Positions 22,857-33,513 of a DNA stretch of 64,000 bases are shown here, one piece after another; positions within the stretch are counted from its first letter, which is position 1, and each line of letters starts with the position of its first letter. Source of the DNA: Orychophragmus violaceus (Eukaryota; Streptophyta; Magnoliopsida; Brassicales; Brassicaceae); the NCBI GenBank assembly GCA_030180135.1, contig CM058239.1:64983823-65047822 (forward strand). The letters are read 5' to 3'. Under the pieces are notes generated by a model. The model saw only the letters and a program-made list of their open reading frames with translations. It was not told where the DNA came from and did no database searches. The position numbers were made by a program, and so were the translations under genes.

Positions 22857-22965
22857 AAGTCTTTCGCACAAGAGCTCGAGAGATTAGAACCAGAGATGCA
22901 GAATGAGATTGCGCTGTATACACTCACCCAGATTCAGCCCAGAGTTGTTTTGTTCAAGGAAAAGG
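22857..22965 (+). pseudogene. CSN4: Captured fragment of COP9 signalosome subunit 4
   Basis: This short open stretch closely matches an N-terminal segment of plant CSN4 as I recall it: SFAQELERLEPEMQNEIA followed by LTQIQPRVV, ending in KEK before a possible GTTTCT donor. CSN4 is a PCI-domain subunit of the COP9 signalosome, which removes NEDD8 from cullins. Only about 36 codons are recognisable, so this is a transduplicated exon inside the Helitron, not a gene. Surrounding sequence (22567-23300) holds other short open stretches, possibly from further captured exons, that I do not recognise. Confidence 0.75.
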
Positions 22966-24106
22966 TTTCTTTTTCTCTATTCATTAATTAAATCCCTTAA
23001 TTGTTTGTAATCCCTAAACCATGTATCTGCTTAGGTTGTCAAATATCTGCTATTGTATCTCTTTGATGTGGCTTTCTAAACTGATTAGTTTTTACAATCT
23101 TCTTATTGTGGTTCTAATCAATTTCAGTTTAACAAGGAGTACAATTTATCTGTTTATGAATCTGTTTTTCGAGTTCTTTAGTCACACTTTGTTTTTACTG
23201 TATGTAGTCAACGCTTTTGGGTTTGCCATGCCCAGTGAACTCAGTTGGAAACCTACCACTTGGTTACATGAAGTTGAAAGAGGTATGTTCCCGTACTTAA
23301 TGTAAAATTTTCACATGTGTCTTCTCAAAGAGATTAGGTGTTAGGTAATGTCACAATTCCTTATTGAATGTTCAGGGGTGAGAGGTCGAAACTCAGTATG
23401 GAACTGGTTTACAATAGGAATAGGATTATAGAATATATATTTAGTTTAAAGAAGTACATGGCCAGGAGGTAGAGACTTATTAGCATTGCTTATATTATGC
23501 CATTTATGTATTGGGTATGGTCTCCTTGAAAAAATCAGATATAAAAAGGTAAAGTTCCTTAATTTTCAAGCCATTTAAGCCGTTGGTCGACCATTCCTAA
23601 TCGCTGAATCAGATTGATGAGTTAATTTCATTTTACTTTATGGTTCAATCGTTCTATGGTTATACAAGACCCATAACTAATTTTGTTTTTTTTTTGTTTT
23701 TATGTGGATGACATAAAACAGGAAAGTGAATACAAAAATCATTAGAAAACCATTGAATGTGAGACGGCACGAGAATAAGATAAGTTTTTCACTCTCAATC
23801 TTAATTTTCTTTAGGTGAATAAAAATGTTGTTGTTTTAGTGTATAGTTTTGGCATTTGATATGATATTAACTTTTTTGTTGTATGGACAAATAGTTGCTG
23901 ATGAAAAGTTCTTGGGTCCATCAAAGTCTTTTTAAACTATAAGGCCAGGAATCCTCTTAAGTTCAGGTATATTTTTACTTTTATATTTATCCACAATTAA
24001 CAGAAATTATTGCTTTAAGAAATTAATTTATGTTCCTCCAATATTATAATTGTTCCATTATTTCTTCCACCTCTCACGTTCTCCATTTTTTTTTTCGGTT
24101 TCTCCA

Positions 24107-24924
24107 AAAGTATCGCCACAACTTCAACCTCCTTTTATACTAGACACAAAGGTAACAGATCAAATTAAGCCATAGAAGTTACTTGACGAGATCATTCTAA
24201 CTCCAGAAGGTAATTCGATTTCTGTCCATTTTGTTCATCTTTATTTGTATGTAGTTTAAATCTGGTTTCATTTTGATGATCTTGCTTTCTTTTCTTCCAT
24301 GATGCCTATGGATTTTACACATATATCTGAGCTATTTTCTACAGATGCACTTTCATTTTTGTTTGTTTAAAAGTTATTTCTTTCATCAGGGATATATGAT
24401 TCAAAGGTTTAATCCGGTCTTTCATCAGGAAACAAGAAAGACCTGGAGTTTTAACTGGTCTTGATATAATCCTTGTGGATGAAAAGGTTTGTTATCTTTG
24501 TTTTATATGTTTTAAATCATTGGTTCTTAAGATGTATGTTCTCACGGATCATACATTGTAGGATGCTACGATTGACTCCGTTCCAGCAGTTATCTCTCTC
24601 TCTCCTCAGTTCCATCAACCAGAAATGACATCCAGGTTAGATAGTTATTGGATCTACTGTACGTTTGTTTTATACATTTCTTTAACCATAAAACACTAAT
24701 ATGTTTATGCCTATGTTTGTTCATTCTTTATTTCCAGATAACACACACATCTTCATCAACTCACCACTGAACCTTTCACTCCTATTCAGAAATGGGCAAT
24801 GACTGTTCTGGGGGAGGATGAGGCTGCTCAGGAATCATCATCCAAGCGAAGAACACCACAATCGGTCAACAAGCCTAAAGGTGCCTCGAAGGTGTTTGTA
24901 AAGAAGGAGAAGAAAACTGGATGA
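24107..24924 (+). pseudogene. RPA/OB-fold-like exon remnants of the Helitron
   Basis: Separated open stretches resemble the OB-fold protein often carried by plant Helitrons: TKVTDQIKP near 24150, GLDIILVDEK before a GT donor near 24486, an exon starting GATGCTACG near 24562, and a Lys-rich end (GASKVFVKKEKKTG, stop at 24922-24924). The LVDEK motif is typical of RPA large-subunit-like OB folds. In-frame stops between the pieces and missing blocks make it a relic. Confidence 0.45.
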
Positions 24925-25679
24925 ATATCGTTCCTATTTATGTTTACTCTATTATGTTTAAAAGCTATGTTGTATGTTTTCATATGTTGAACTTCTGATT
25001 TTCTGGTGTTTTTATGTCTAGGAACTATTGTCTATTTTCGCTTTAGGTTATTCAAAAATATTTTAATGATTTAATTTCTTAATTATATATTACATTGAAG
25101 TTTTTACTCTATCGAACTTAAAACATATTGTAGAATAATAAAGAAACAATAAATGTATATAAGTAATTAAATTTATTTTCTAAAATTTGCTGTTCAATGT
25201 TGACAAATAGATATCAGTTTATTGTGATTGTACCCCAAATTTTTTGATTTTTTAAACAATGTTTTTAAAAGGGTTCTAAATTTTTTTAAGTTAATCCGTC
25301 TAATTTTGGTTAGTTATATTCCATCCAATTTGTCATATAATTGTTTTTGGACCGTTTTAATTTAGCTTGAATGTATCATGTTTTAAGACCATAGCATAAA
25401 TTAAAAAGAAATACTCATAAATATATACATATATGTATATATATGTACATATATATCTCATTAACCCTTGAATTGATACTAAATAAAAGAAAATATCTAT
25501 GTTATCATTAATCTTGCAAAACCCAAATTAGTATAAAATATAATTATTAACATTTTGTAATGTCTAATTTATTGTTAGTTCAAATCCAAAAATGGATAAT
25601 CGTAATTGCCTTAGTGCCGTCTATATTACCGACTTACTAAACTGTTTATTCTTTGCCTTTCTATACAAATACCTTGCCG

Positions 25680-26520
25680 AGTAGCAACTCAGACATCAAC
25701 GTTCACCGATGATCTGAATCTTGGTAGCAGTAGTGGTTAAAGATCAACATTCACCACTGACTCAAACATTGGTAGCAGTTCGACTCTTAAATCTGCATTA
25801 ACTAATAATTTTTACATTAGTAGCAGCTTCACTCAAAGTTCTATATTCACCAACGATTTAACAATAGGGATGACTAACACTCCAGAAAACATCAAACCCG
25901 TATACACAAAATCTATTAAACGAAAAAAAAACAGACGGTAGGTTTATTATACTGCATACATCAATAAATACAGATTTTATATTTCTAAACATTGTTTCTA
26001 TTCTCATGTGTGAATTGTCTTCTCTATCTAATGAACCACATTCATGTACCATAGGTAAAAATTCTCATAAATCAGCACCCATGATATTTGTTTAGCTTAA
26101 GTTTATCAACACATCAACTATTCCACATAATATGATGTTTTGGGGGATGCAATATACAACTGCGACAAGTGTGGCGCATTAATGTGGTACGATGAGTGAA
26201 TAGAGAAGAAAAAGACATACGGGACTCCCAAGTTTTCGTTGTGCTGTATGCAAGAAAAGATCCAGCTAGAACCGCTACAACCTCTTCCTTAAGTACTATA
26301 TGATTTGCTCTTCAAAGGTCACACAAATAGCAAAAAATTCATTTAATTTTTAAGACCGGTCAACTCGATGTTCACCTTCTCTTCTATGGGAGGTCAAATT
26401 ATAAATTATGTGAACAACGGTCGTGGTCCTCCAGTTTTCATATTTCATGGGTCAAATTATCACTTCATTAGCAGCTTACTCCCGATAGATAGATCTCCCC
26501 CCAAAGTGTATCCAAACAAT
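25680..26520 (+). pseudogene. RepHel N-terminal relic
   Basis: Several pieces match the N-terminal part of plant Helitron RepHel proteins. One is a zinc-binding segment CDKCGALMWYDE near 26165 with a downstream LCCMQEK. Another is a Helitron_like_N segment MFTFSSMGGQIINYVNNGRG then VFIFHG at 26368-26470. Upstream, 25690-25880 has degenerate repeats of a TFTDD-NLGSSS type phrase. Stops and deletions separate the pieces, and the Rep catalytic and helicase domains are absent. The order and strand agree with the Helitron's 3' end. Confidence 0.75.
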
Positions 26521-27002
26521 AATATTTGTTTTACTAAACTATATGTCACGTCGTATATTACAATTGATTAAAAAAAATATCTCATTTTTGAGCTGTGAGA
26601 GTAGACGAATAATAGATGTATAATAGAATGTTTTTATGTGGATATGAAGTTCATATTAAATCCGAAAATGTGTATAGAACTAAAAAAAAAGAAATCTTAA
26701 TATTTTATTGATGTTTAGAATATGCTTTTTTAATCTTTCTATTCTTACATTTCCAAACTTAAGATGATGATAAATGAAGATTTTTTTTGTACGACATTAG
26801 CTTTTATTTTCTTTTTCCATCGAATGTGAGCTTAATTTTTTAGATCATTTTTTTGTTTATGGGTTTCATTAAATTTTAGGCCAAAACATGACTCTTTAAC
26901 ACATAATTATTGTAAACTCTAAAATCGAATATTTCATGGTAATGTTGTCTCGGTTAGTTATACTATGAAATGTTATTTGAAATAAATGGATTGAAATTCA
27001 AT

Positions 27003-27032
27003 GCCCGTGCAACGCACGGGCCAGAATACTAG
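27003..27032 (+). other. Helitron 3' terminal hairpin and CTAG
   Basis: GCCCGTGC-AAC-GCACGGGC forms an 8-bp stem with a 3-nt loop. It lies 8 nt before the terminal CTAG, the usual Helitron termination signal. Confidence 0.93.
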
Positions 27033-29245
27033 TAGTTGATAAAATAAATGATCCAGAAATAAAAAGGGAATATTTATTAAAATTAAAAGATATAGCACAC
27101 AAAGAAAACCAACTTTCTACTCCCCAACCTTTTAGCCTTAGCAAAATATTAGAAAAATACCCTTCTCCTACGTTATTTAAACAAGTAACTACAAGAGAAT
27201 TACAAGGAGAAGTTAAATGTTTGAAGGAACAAGTAAAATAATTACAACAAATAGTCCACGAACAACAATTAGAACAATTAAAAATAAATGCTAGAATAGC
27301 TTTATCTGAACCAAAATTTCATCAATCCATGCATTCTATTCCAACGGAGCCATCCACAAGTAATCCTAAAAAACATGATGAAACTAAAGAAGAAGAAGAA
27401 TATATCCAAATTATAGATAAAATAAATTATAAAAATGGTATACAAAAATTACACTACACATAGTATATGATTTTAAAATAGAAATAATAGCAATATTAGA
27501 TACAAGTGCATATTATAATTGCATTAGAGAAGGTATAGTTCCAACTAAGTATTATGAAAAAACTTATGAAAAACTTAGTGGTGCAAATGGAACTAGTTTA
27601 AAGGTCAATTATAAATTACCAAGGGCAAAAATTTGTAACAAGAGCTATTGTTTTAAAACTCAGTTTAATCTTGTTAAAAATCTAAGTCAAGAAGTTATAT
27701 TAGGAACTCCATTTTTCACACAAATATATCCCTTTAAAATTATGGAATTATGGATTAGTACAAAAATTGTAGGAGAAAAAATAATATTTGAATTTCTATC
27801 TCCTATGAAAACTAATGAAATACTAGCTTTACAAAACTCTACAATAGAAAAATCTATTAAATTAATAAATGGGAAACAAAAACATATAAAATATTTACAA
27901 CAATAAATAAAGTATCAACAAATAGAAGAAAAAAATTACATAATTCACTTACAATAAATAAAATTAAGAAAACAGAAAATGAATTACTAAACCAAGTATG
28001 TTCTGAAATCCCAAATGCATTTTGAGAAAGAAAAAACATATTGTTGAAATAACTTATGAAAAATATTTAATGAAATAAATATTCCCACTAAAGCTAGACC
28101 AATTCAAATGAATCAAGAACTCTTAGAACATTGTAAAAAATAAATCCAAGAATTACTAGACAAAAAAATTAATTAGAAAATCTAAATCACCTTGGAGTTG
28201 TTCAGCCTTTTATGTAAACAACCAAGCAGAAAAAGAAAGGAGTACCTCGTCTAGTCATTAATTATAAACCCCTAAACAACGTTATCAATGGATATATTAT
28301 CCTATACCTAATAAAGAGACTTATTAAAAAGACTATATGATACTTGTATATTTTAAAATTTGGATATGAAAAGTGGAATTTGGCAAGTTCAAATAGCCAA
28401 AAAGAACAAATATAAGACAGAATTCAATGTGCCTTTTGGGCATTATAAATGGAATGCCATGTCCTTTGGTTTGAAAAACGCACTTTCGGAATTTCAAAAT
28501 ATTATGAATGAAATATTTAACCCTTATACTAAATTTTCAACAGTATATATAGATGATATATTAATATTTTTAAAATCTATTGATCAACATTTTAAACATT
28601 TATATACCTTTTTAAATATAGTTAAAAACATGGATTAGTAGTATCCGCAAAAAAAGATGCAAATATTTCAAACAAACAAAAGATTCTTAGGACAAAATAT
28701 TTATCAAGGAACTATTATACCTATATCTAGATCTATAGAATTTGCCAATAAATTTCCGGACGAAATTAAAGATAAAACTCAACTACAACGATTCTTAGGA
28801 TGTTTAAACTATATATCAAACTTTTTAACTAAAAATTATTCAACCATGGTTTCAGAGACTGCAGAATAATCTGGTATCATGGTCTAGTCAACATACCAGT
28901 ATAGTTTAAGATATTAAGAAAAAGGTCACAACATTACCGTGTCTAGTTATTCAACATCATAATGCATTCATGATAGTGGAAACATATGCATCAGAAATAG
29001 GATATGGGGGGATCCTTAAACAAAAAATGCCAGAGTCTACTCAAGAGTCAATAGTACGTTTTCATTCAGGAATTTGGCTAGGACCCCAAAAGAAGTATTC
29101 TACAGTCAAAAAAAGAAGTTTTGTCTATAGCAAATTGTATTTCTAAACTTCAAGATGATTTAATAAATAAAAGATTTTTTATTACGCGTGAATTGTAAAT
29201 CAACAAAAGAGATTTTACAAAAAGATGTTAAAAATTTAGTTACGC
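27033..29245 (+). pseudogene. Pararetroviral protease, reverse transcriptase and RNase H region
   Basis: After the Helitron the polyprotein resumes with a charged linker, then an aspartic protease whose active site reads DTSA (about 27500) instead of DTG. The RT follows, with an intact 28360-28638 block containing YIDD. RNase H (28905-29230) has VETYASEIG, in which the first catalytic Asp (usual TDAS) is Tyr. Together with many frame breaks, these changes mean no replication enzyme can be made. A 25-bp phrase starting ACGCGTGAATTG is duplicated at the RNase H end (29183 and 29241). Confidence 0.8.
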
Positions 29246-30357
29246 GTGAATTGTAAATCAACAAAAAAGATTAACATCTCCTCACATTTCCATCCTCTTC
29301 CATCCTCTTCTCAAAAAACTACTGACCAAAAATCCTCACATTTCCTTAAACCACGTCGTCATCACCTTCTTACCACTTCCCTTGCCAAGCCAATATCACT
29401 AAAATATCTGACCCATTTTACTTCCCGTATATTCTACGAGGATAGTCAATACCTTACCGACAATCTTACCAAAAACCGAACCTTTTACGAATTTATCATT
29501 GTCGATACCAAGTCAGCCGAAATAGTCCACCATACCGATAAATCCGACCCAAACCTCACATCATACTCTACTTGTAAGATACTAAGGGTATGCAATGCTC
29601 AAGATCTCGGATTTTTTAACTTCCATACCAGAAAAGACTTCTTTGTTCCTGGGTTTCCTATTCCAGGGTTCACCTATATAGACTACCAAAAAGCCTTCTT
29701 GCATGCCTTTTACCTACGAACCTATGACCACTCATGGTTTATATCCTTTGACTTTCACTTTCCTAAGTCCATACCTGGATGGTTTTATGAATGGTGGTAT
29801 TGGTTTGGACCAAGCGACCCAATTTATCCTCCCCAACTACTCAAAGTATCCTTACCCTACTACACTAAACACGAAAAACATGAACCCATTGGCCCCTTAC
29901 CAAAAATAGCTTCTCATATAGACATGAGCGTACCTTGGATCTTATCATGGCATTTTAACCTCATTCCATTTTTACCAGATATGCCATACTCCTTAGTACG
30001 AGAATACCGAGTCAAATGGTGGGACAAATATAGTTTGTATCGATGTTTTGTTACCAACTTATAAAAATGGATACAAGCCCATAACCAAATTAAACAATCT
30101 GTTGCAACAATATCCCGAGCACTGCCACCCATTCAAACAAAAACCGTAAAATCCGCCTCCCCAAGACAAAAACAACCAGTCCAACAATGTCCACCACTTC
30201 ATCTTCTGACTCCAAGAAAGACAAACTTAAGAAAATATTGGAAGCTATCGCAATGAAAATATCCTCCTCTGACGACGAATATGATACTACACAAGACGCT
30301 ACACAAGACGATGACCCATATGGTGGTCTCTTATCTCAAGATCCATTCGGAAATTAA
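29246..30357 (+). pseudogene. Pararetroviral ORF2-like protein
   Basis: A 272-codon open frame (29246-30064) is rich in Trp, Tyr and Pro, with WFYEWWYWFG and VPWILSW segments. It is followed by a stop and a shifted frame that ends in an acidic tail (SSDDEYDTTQD, then DPYGG, stop 30355-30357). Position and composition fit the second ORF of florendovirus-like elements, whose function is unknown. The Trp-rich WW..FG phrase is the most recognisable feature. Confidence 0.55.
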
Positions 30358-30990
30358 AACAATAATGTTATTACACTTCTAAAATGTAAAATGTAAACTT
30401 ATAAAAAAATAAAAAATAAATAAAAAAAAATAAAAATAAAAATAAAAATAATAATCAATAAAAAAGAAGAAGCAAAAAGAAAAAGCAAAAATCATAAACA
30501 ATCTCTGAATTTTGCAGGTACTACTCAAAAGAAAGATACAAAATTTATCAGGAAAGAAGAAACCGAGATTTTCAATCAACATAATCATCAATCGAAGACA
30601 AAATCAACCATCAAGACAATATCTTCAATCACACCAAGGATAAGTCTAAAAAGATCAATCAAGACAACATCTTCAATCACTAGGCAAGGATAAGTCTAAA
30701 AAGTTCAACCCAAAAGTATCAAGATTACTCACCATCGACAAGCATAAAAACAAGACACCTCACCCTTTACATTTTATAAAATCTTATCAATAACTTTGTA
30801 TAAATATGTAAAGAAAACTTTGTGAAGGGCAAAGTGAATTTCAGCGAGACATCTCTTACAAATTTCCTGCACACTTAAAACTCTTTAAGTTTTCATCTTT
30901 GTATTTCTGCTCTGTATTTCCTACTTTGTACTTACAAGAAATTCAATAAAAAAATAAGTTTTAATCATATAATCTCTTTACATCTTGTTA
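30358..30990 (+). promoter_or_regulatory. Non-coding 3' region of the pararetrovirus, promoter-like
   Basis: The region contains two near-identical copies of a roughly 57-bp block (about 30618-30705, sharing CTTCAATCAC and AAGGATAAGTCTAAAAAG). A TATA-like TATAAATA lies near 30801 and an AATAAA signal at 30945. Pararetroviruses place their genomic promoter and poly(A) signal downstream of the last ORF, so this is the plausible equivalent. No sequence-specific factor site is claimed. Confidence 0.45.
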
Positions 30991-31090
30991 TTTTAGTTTT
31001 GAATTTTATACTTTACTCTATACAAACTTTTGTATAAATCAAAGTTTATAAAGTTATTTACATAGTTTATAAAATTGTTTACAACCTAGG

Positions 31091-31194
<104 letters not shown>

Positions 31195-31341
31195 AAAGAA
31201 TTAAGTAAATTGTATATTTTATTATAACTTAATCAAATTAAGGATTTAAGAAATCCGGACCCGGAATGGATGGATGGATATACTGAATTGTGTGGTTGGG
31301 TTCGTTTTTTTTTTGGGCCAAACCTTACTTTTGTTGATAGA

Positions 31342-32294
31342 TTACCCTCCATTGAAGGAGAAAATGTTCTGAAGACATAATAACAAGGCCATCATGGCGA
31401 AATAAACAGCCAATACATAAGCTAGAAGGAGAAAATAGAACAACAAGATAGGAGCAAACATAGCTTTTAAGCAACTAAAAACATTGAGAAGTCCTCTAAA
31501 CTCGACGCCAAAGATGCTTGGAAGGGATATGATGCTATGGAAATTAGAAGATCTAATATTCGAGATTGAAACAACAACTAGTGCCCAATTATCATTCAAA
31601 ATTTCGGCTACAAACGTAGAGGTGACAAAGCACCGAACTACTGAACCTTCGAATAGAACAAAGATCGAATCATTTGATATCTTTGACATATTACTCCTTG
31701 CCATAAAACCACTCAAAAATGGTGAAGTTGGGAAAAATACAAGATCCATAAAGGAGAAGTGTGGACAAATCATGTATAGTAAAGCCAGCCTAGAGAAAGC
31801 AAGTTTTAATCCATCAAATCGCCACAAAAGAAAAGATAACAACTTGGTATGAACTTGAGCCGAAACAAACATGGATACAAGACTGCATACTGCAGTAAGG
31901 AGAACATGAGACTGAGGTAAAATACCTTCATAATGAGATAAAAAAAACCTCATACAAAGGTAAAAGAGCCTCATACAGAGATAAATGATGTTTAATCCAG
32001 AGCTTAACAAATTCATATAGAGGTAACTGGAAAAATAAGACAAACAAACTTAAGTCCTAATCTAAGGCCAGTTCCACACAAATACGAGACATTCCAAGAG
32101 ATTTCATGAACCAAACATGTTCAAAGACATTCCAAAAATGTTGGGGTCGAGTCTTCAAACGGAGAATAAGAGAACTCTGGAAACGACAGCCCACATAAAG
32201 AGCATGTAAAGGCGTAATGGATTTACTCTTAGGACCAGTATCGACAAGCTATCCAAGGCATAAGTTTTCCAATCGGAAAGAGGAAGAGACATAT
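31342..32294 (-). pseudogene. 3' part of a membrane-protein-like gene split by CACTA element 2
   Basis: A 233-codon minus-strand frame (31342-32043) is strongly hydrophobic with several predicted membrane segments. Upstream, the frame ending at the CACTA junction (ATG at 32290-32292) runs 45 codons to a stop at 32155-32157. It encodes SDWKTYALDSLS, similar to SDMKFASYALQSL in the paralogue at 50402-51906. The CACTA insertion separates it from its 5' part at 49595-49908. The family is not recognised. Shared features with the paralogue are ALVVV-IS and EFR-LL segments and LPLYE repeats. Frame breaks suggest a pseudogene. Confidence 0.6.
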
Positions 32295-32720
32295 CACTAC
32301 AAGAAAACAGCATTTTTGCGACTCGACCTTGCGACTATACTTGTAATCGTAACATTTGGCCATATTAGGGGATAATATAGCTACTATTTTGCGACAACGG
32401 ATTATTGGACGTGTATTAGTCGCTTATATACAACCAAAAATGATTGTGGCCAATTTAGTCGTCGATTTACGACTGAATAATGACCATTGTCGAGACCGGA
32501 AACAATAGTCGCAGGCTAGTCAGCGATATGGCGACTATTTTTTCGTCTGACGTTAAGAGTCGTAGAACAATCGCGAATTGATCAGTACATGGGCGACTAA
32601 TTCGCTACATCGGGGATAGTAGTAACCAAAGTATTTATTTTTCGCTATTGATACGACTAATATTCAACTCATTATTCTTGTCGCAGAGTAGTCGGGTATG
32701 CGTCGTATCATATAATATTT
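32295..32720. repeat. Left terminal and subterminal repeats of CACTA element 2
   Basis: The terminal inverted repeat is followed by many copies of GTCG-containing motifs in both orientations (TAGTCGC, GCGACTA, TTTGCGAC). They mirror those at 48720-49594. Confidence 0.88.
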
Positions 32721-33513
32721 TGGATTTTTTTAAAGCAATATGAGATAGTTTGGTTATATTTTACCTGTTTGTGGTAGGTATACGTGTTTCAAAGCTAATC
32801 TATATTTGCAATATGTAAAGTGCATAATCGCTCTTTTCCAACTTCTAATAAACATGTATAAGTTACAATATTATATATTAACTAAAATTTAAATCGAAGT
32901 TAATTAACCCTTAAAATAGAAACCAAATGCTTAGCAATCTTTACACTGGTTTTAAGGAATCAAAAATTAAAAATTCATAAGTTCTTAATAGTTATAGAAT
33001 AAGAGTGACGGAGAGTTAGAAGCGATCGAGAGTCTGGTGCTCGTTTGAGTACCATATCGGAAGAGGACTAGGGTAACTACACGAAATCAAAGAGGGAAAT
33101 ATGTCAGATGTTTTTAATAATTTATATGATCATAAGATGTTCAATATGACAAGTTCAAAAAAATTCATACCGTTCCATCAGACTGTTCAACTCATCCAAT
33201 GTTACACGATGATAGTCAATTGAAGAAGGTCCTTCGATCCCTCTAAGCCAAGTAACACCTACGTAAAAAAATATATATATATTCTCATAATTATGTTATA
33301 TATTAATGTACTCATATTTTCTAGAAAACATGTCAAGATACCGCCAAATCTTTCAATCCAGAAAAATCGGAGCAAAACAAACAAATGCTTGTCTGGAACT
33401 TGTTCAAAACGCCTCGGCAACACATTCTATGGCCCTCTTCCTTCAATCCCAACATCATTATTTAGTAAGGTTTAATTATAAGGTGATTATAAAACTTTGA
33501 AACTTAAACTTAC

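Larger units (their letters stand above)
21765..27032 (+). mobile_element. Helitron, about 5.27 kb, with captured gene fragments
   Basis: The 5' end is TCTAATTTATATAAAG and the 3' end is CTAG, preceded by the hairpin GCCCGTGCAACGCACGGGC, both diagnostic of plant Helitrons. It lies precisely between A (21764) and T (27033) with no target duplication. The pararetroviral frame continues across the empty site, confirming both boundaries. Inside are a CSN4-like exon fragment, RPA-like exons and an N-terminal RepHel relic, but no helicase domain. This copy is therefore non-autonomous. Confidence 0.9.
18711..30990 (+). mobile_element. Endogenous pararetrovirus (Caulimoviridae, florendovirus-like order), decayed
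   Basis: On the plus strand the recognisable domains are a 30K-type movement protein, a coat protein with a zinc knuckle, an aspartic protease, RT and RNase H. A separate downstream ORF and a non-coding region with a TATA-like box follow. No LTRs, integrase or target duplication were seen, so it is not an LTR retrotransposon. The order of movement protein, coat, protease, RT, RNase H, then a separate ORF2 matches my knowledge of florendoviruses. Numerous stops and frameshifts make it non-functional. A Helitron splits it at 21765-27032. Base composition is very AT-rich. Confidence 0.8.

Noticed and set aside
30379..30591. Phe/Tyr-rich minus-strand ORF of 70 codons
   Set aside because: It is a translation of an A-rich tract in the pararetroviral non-coding region.
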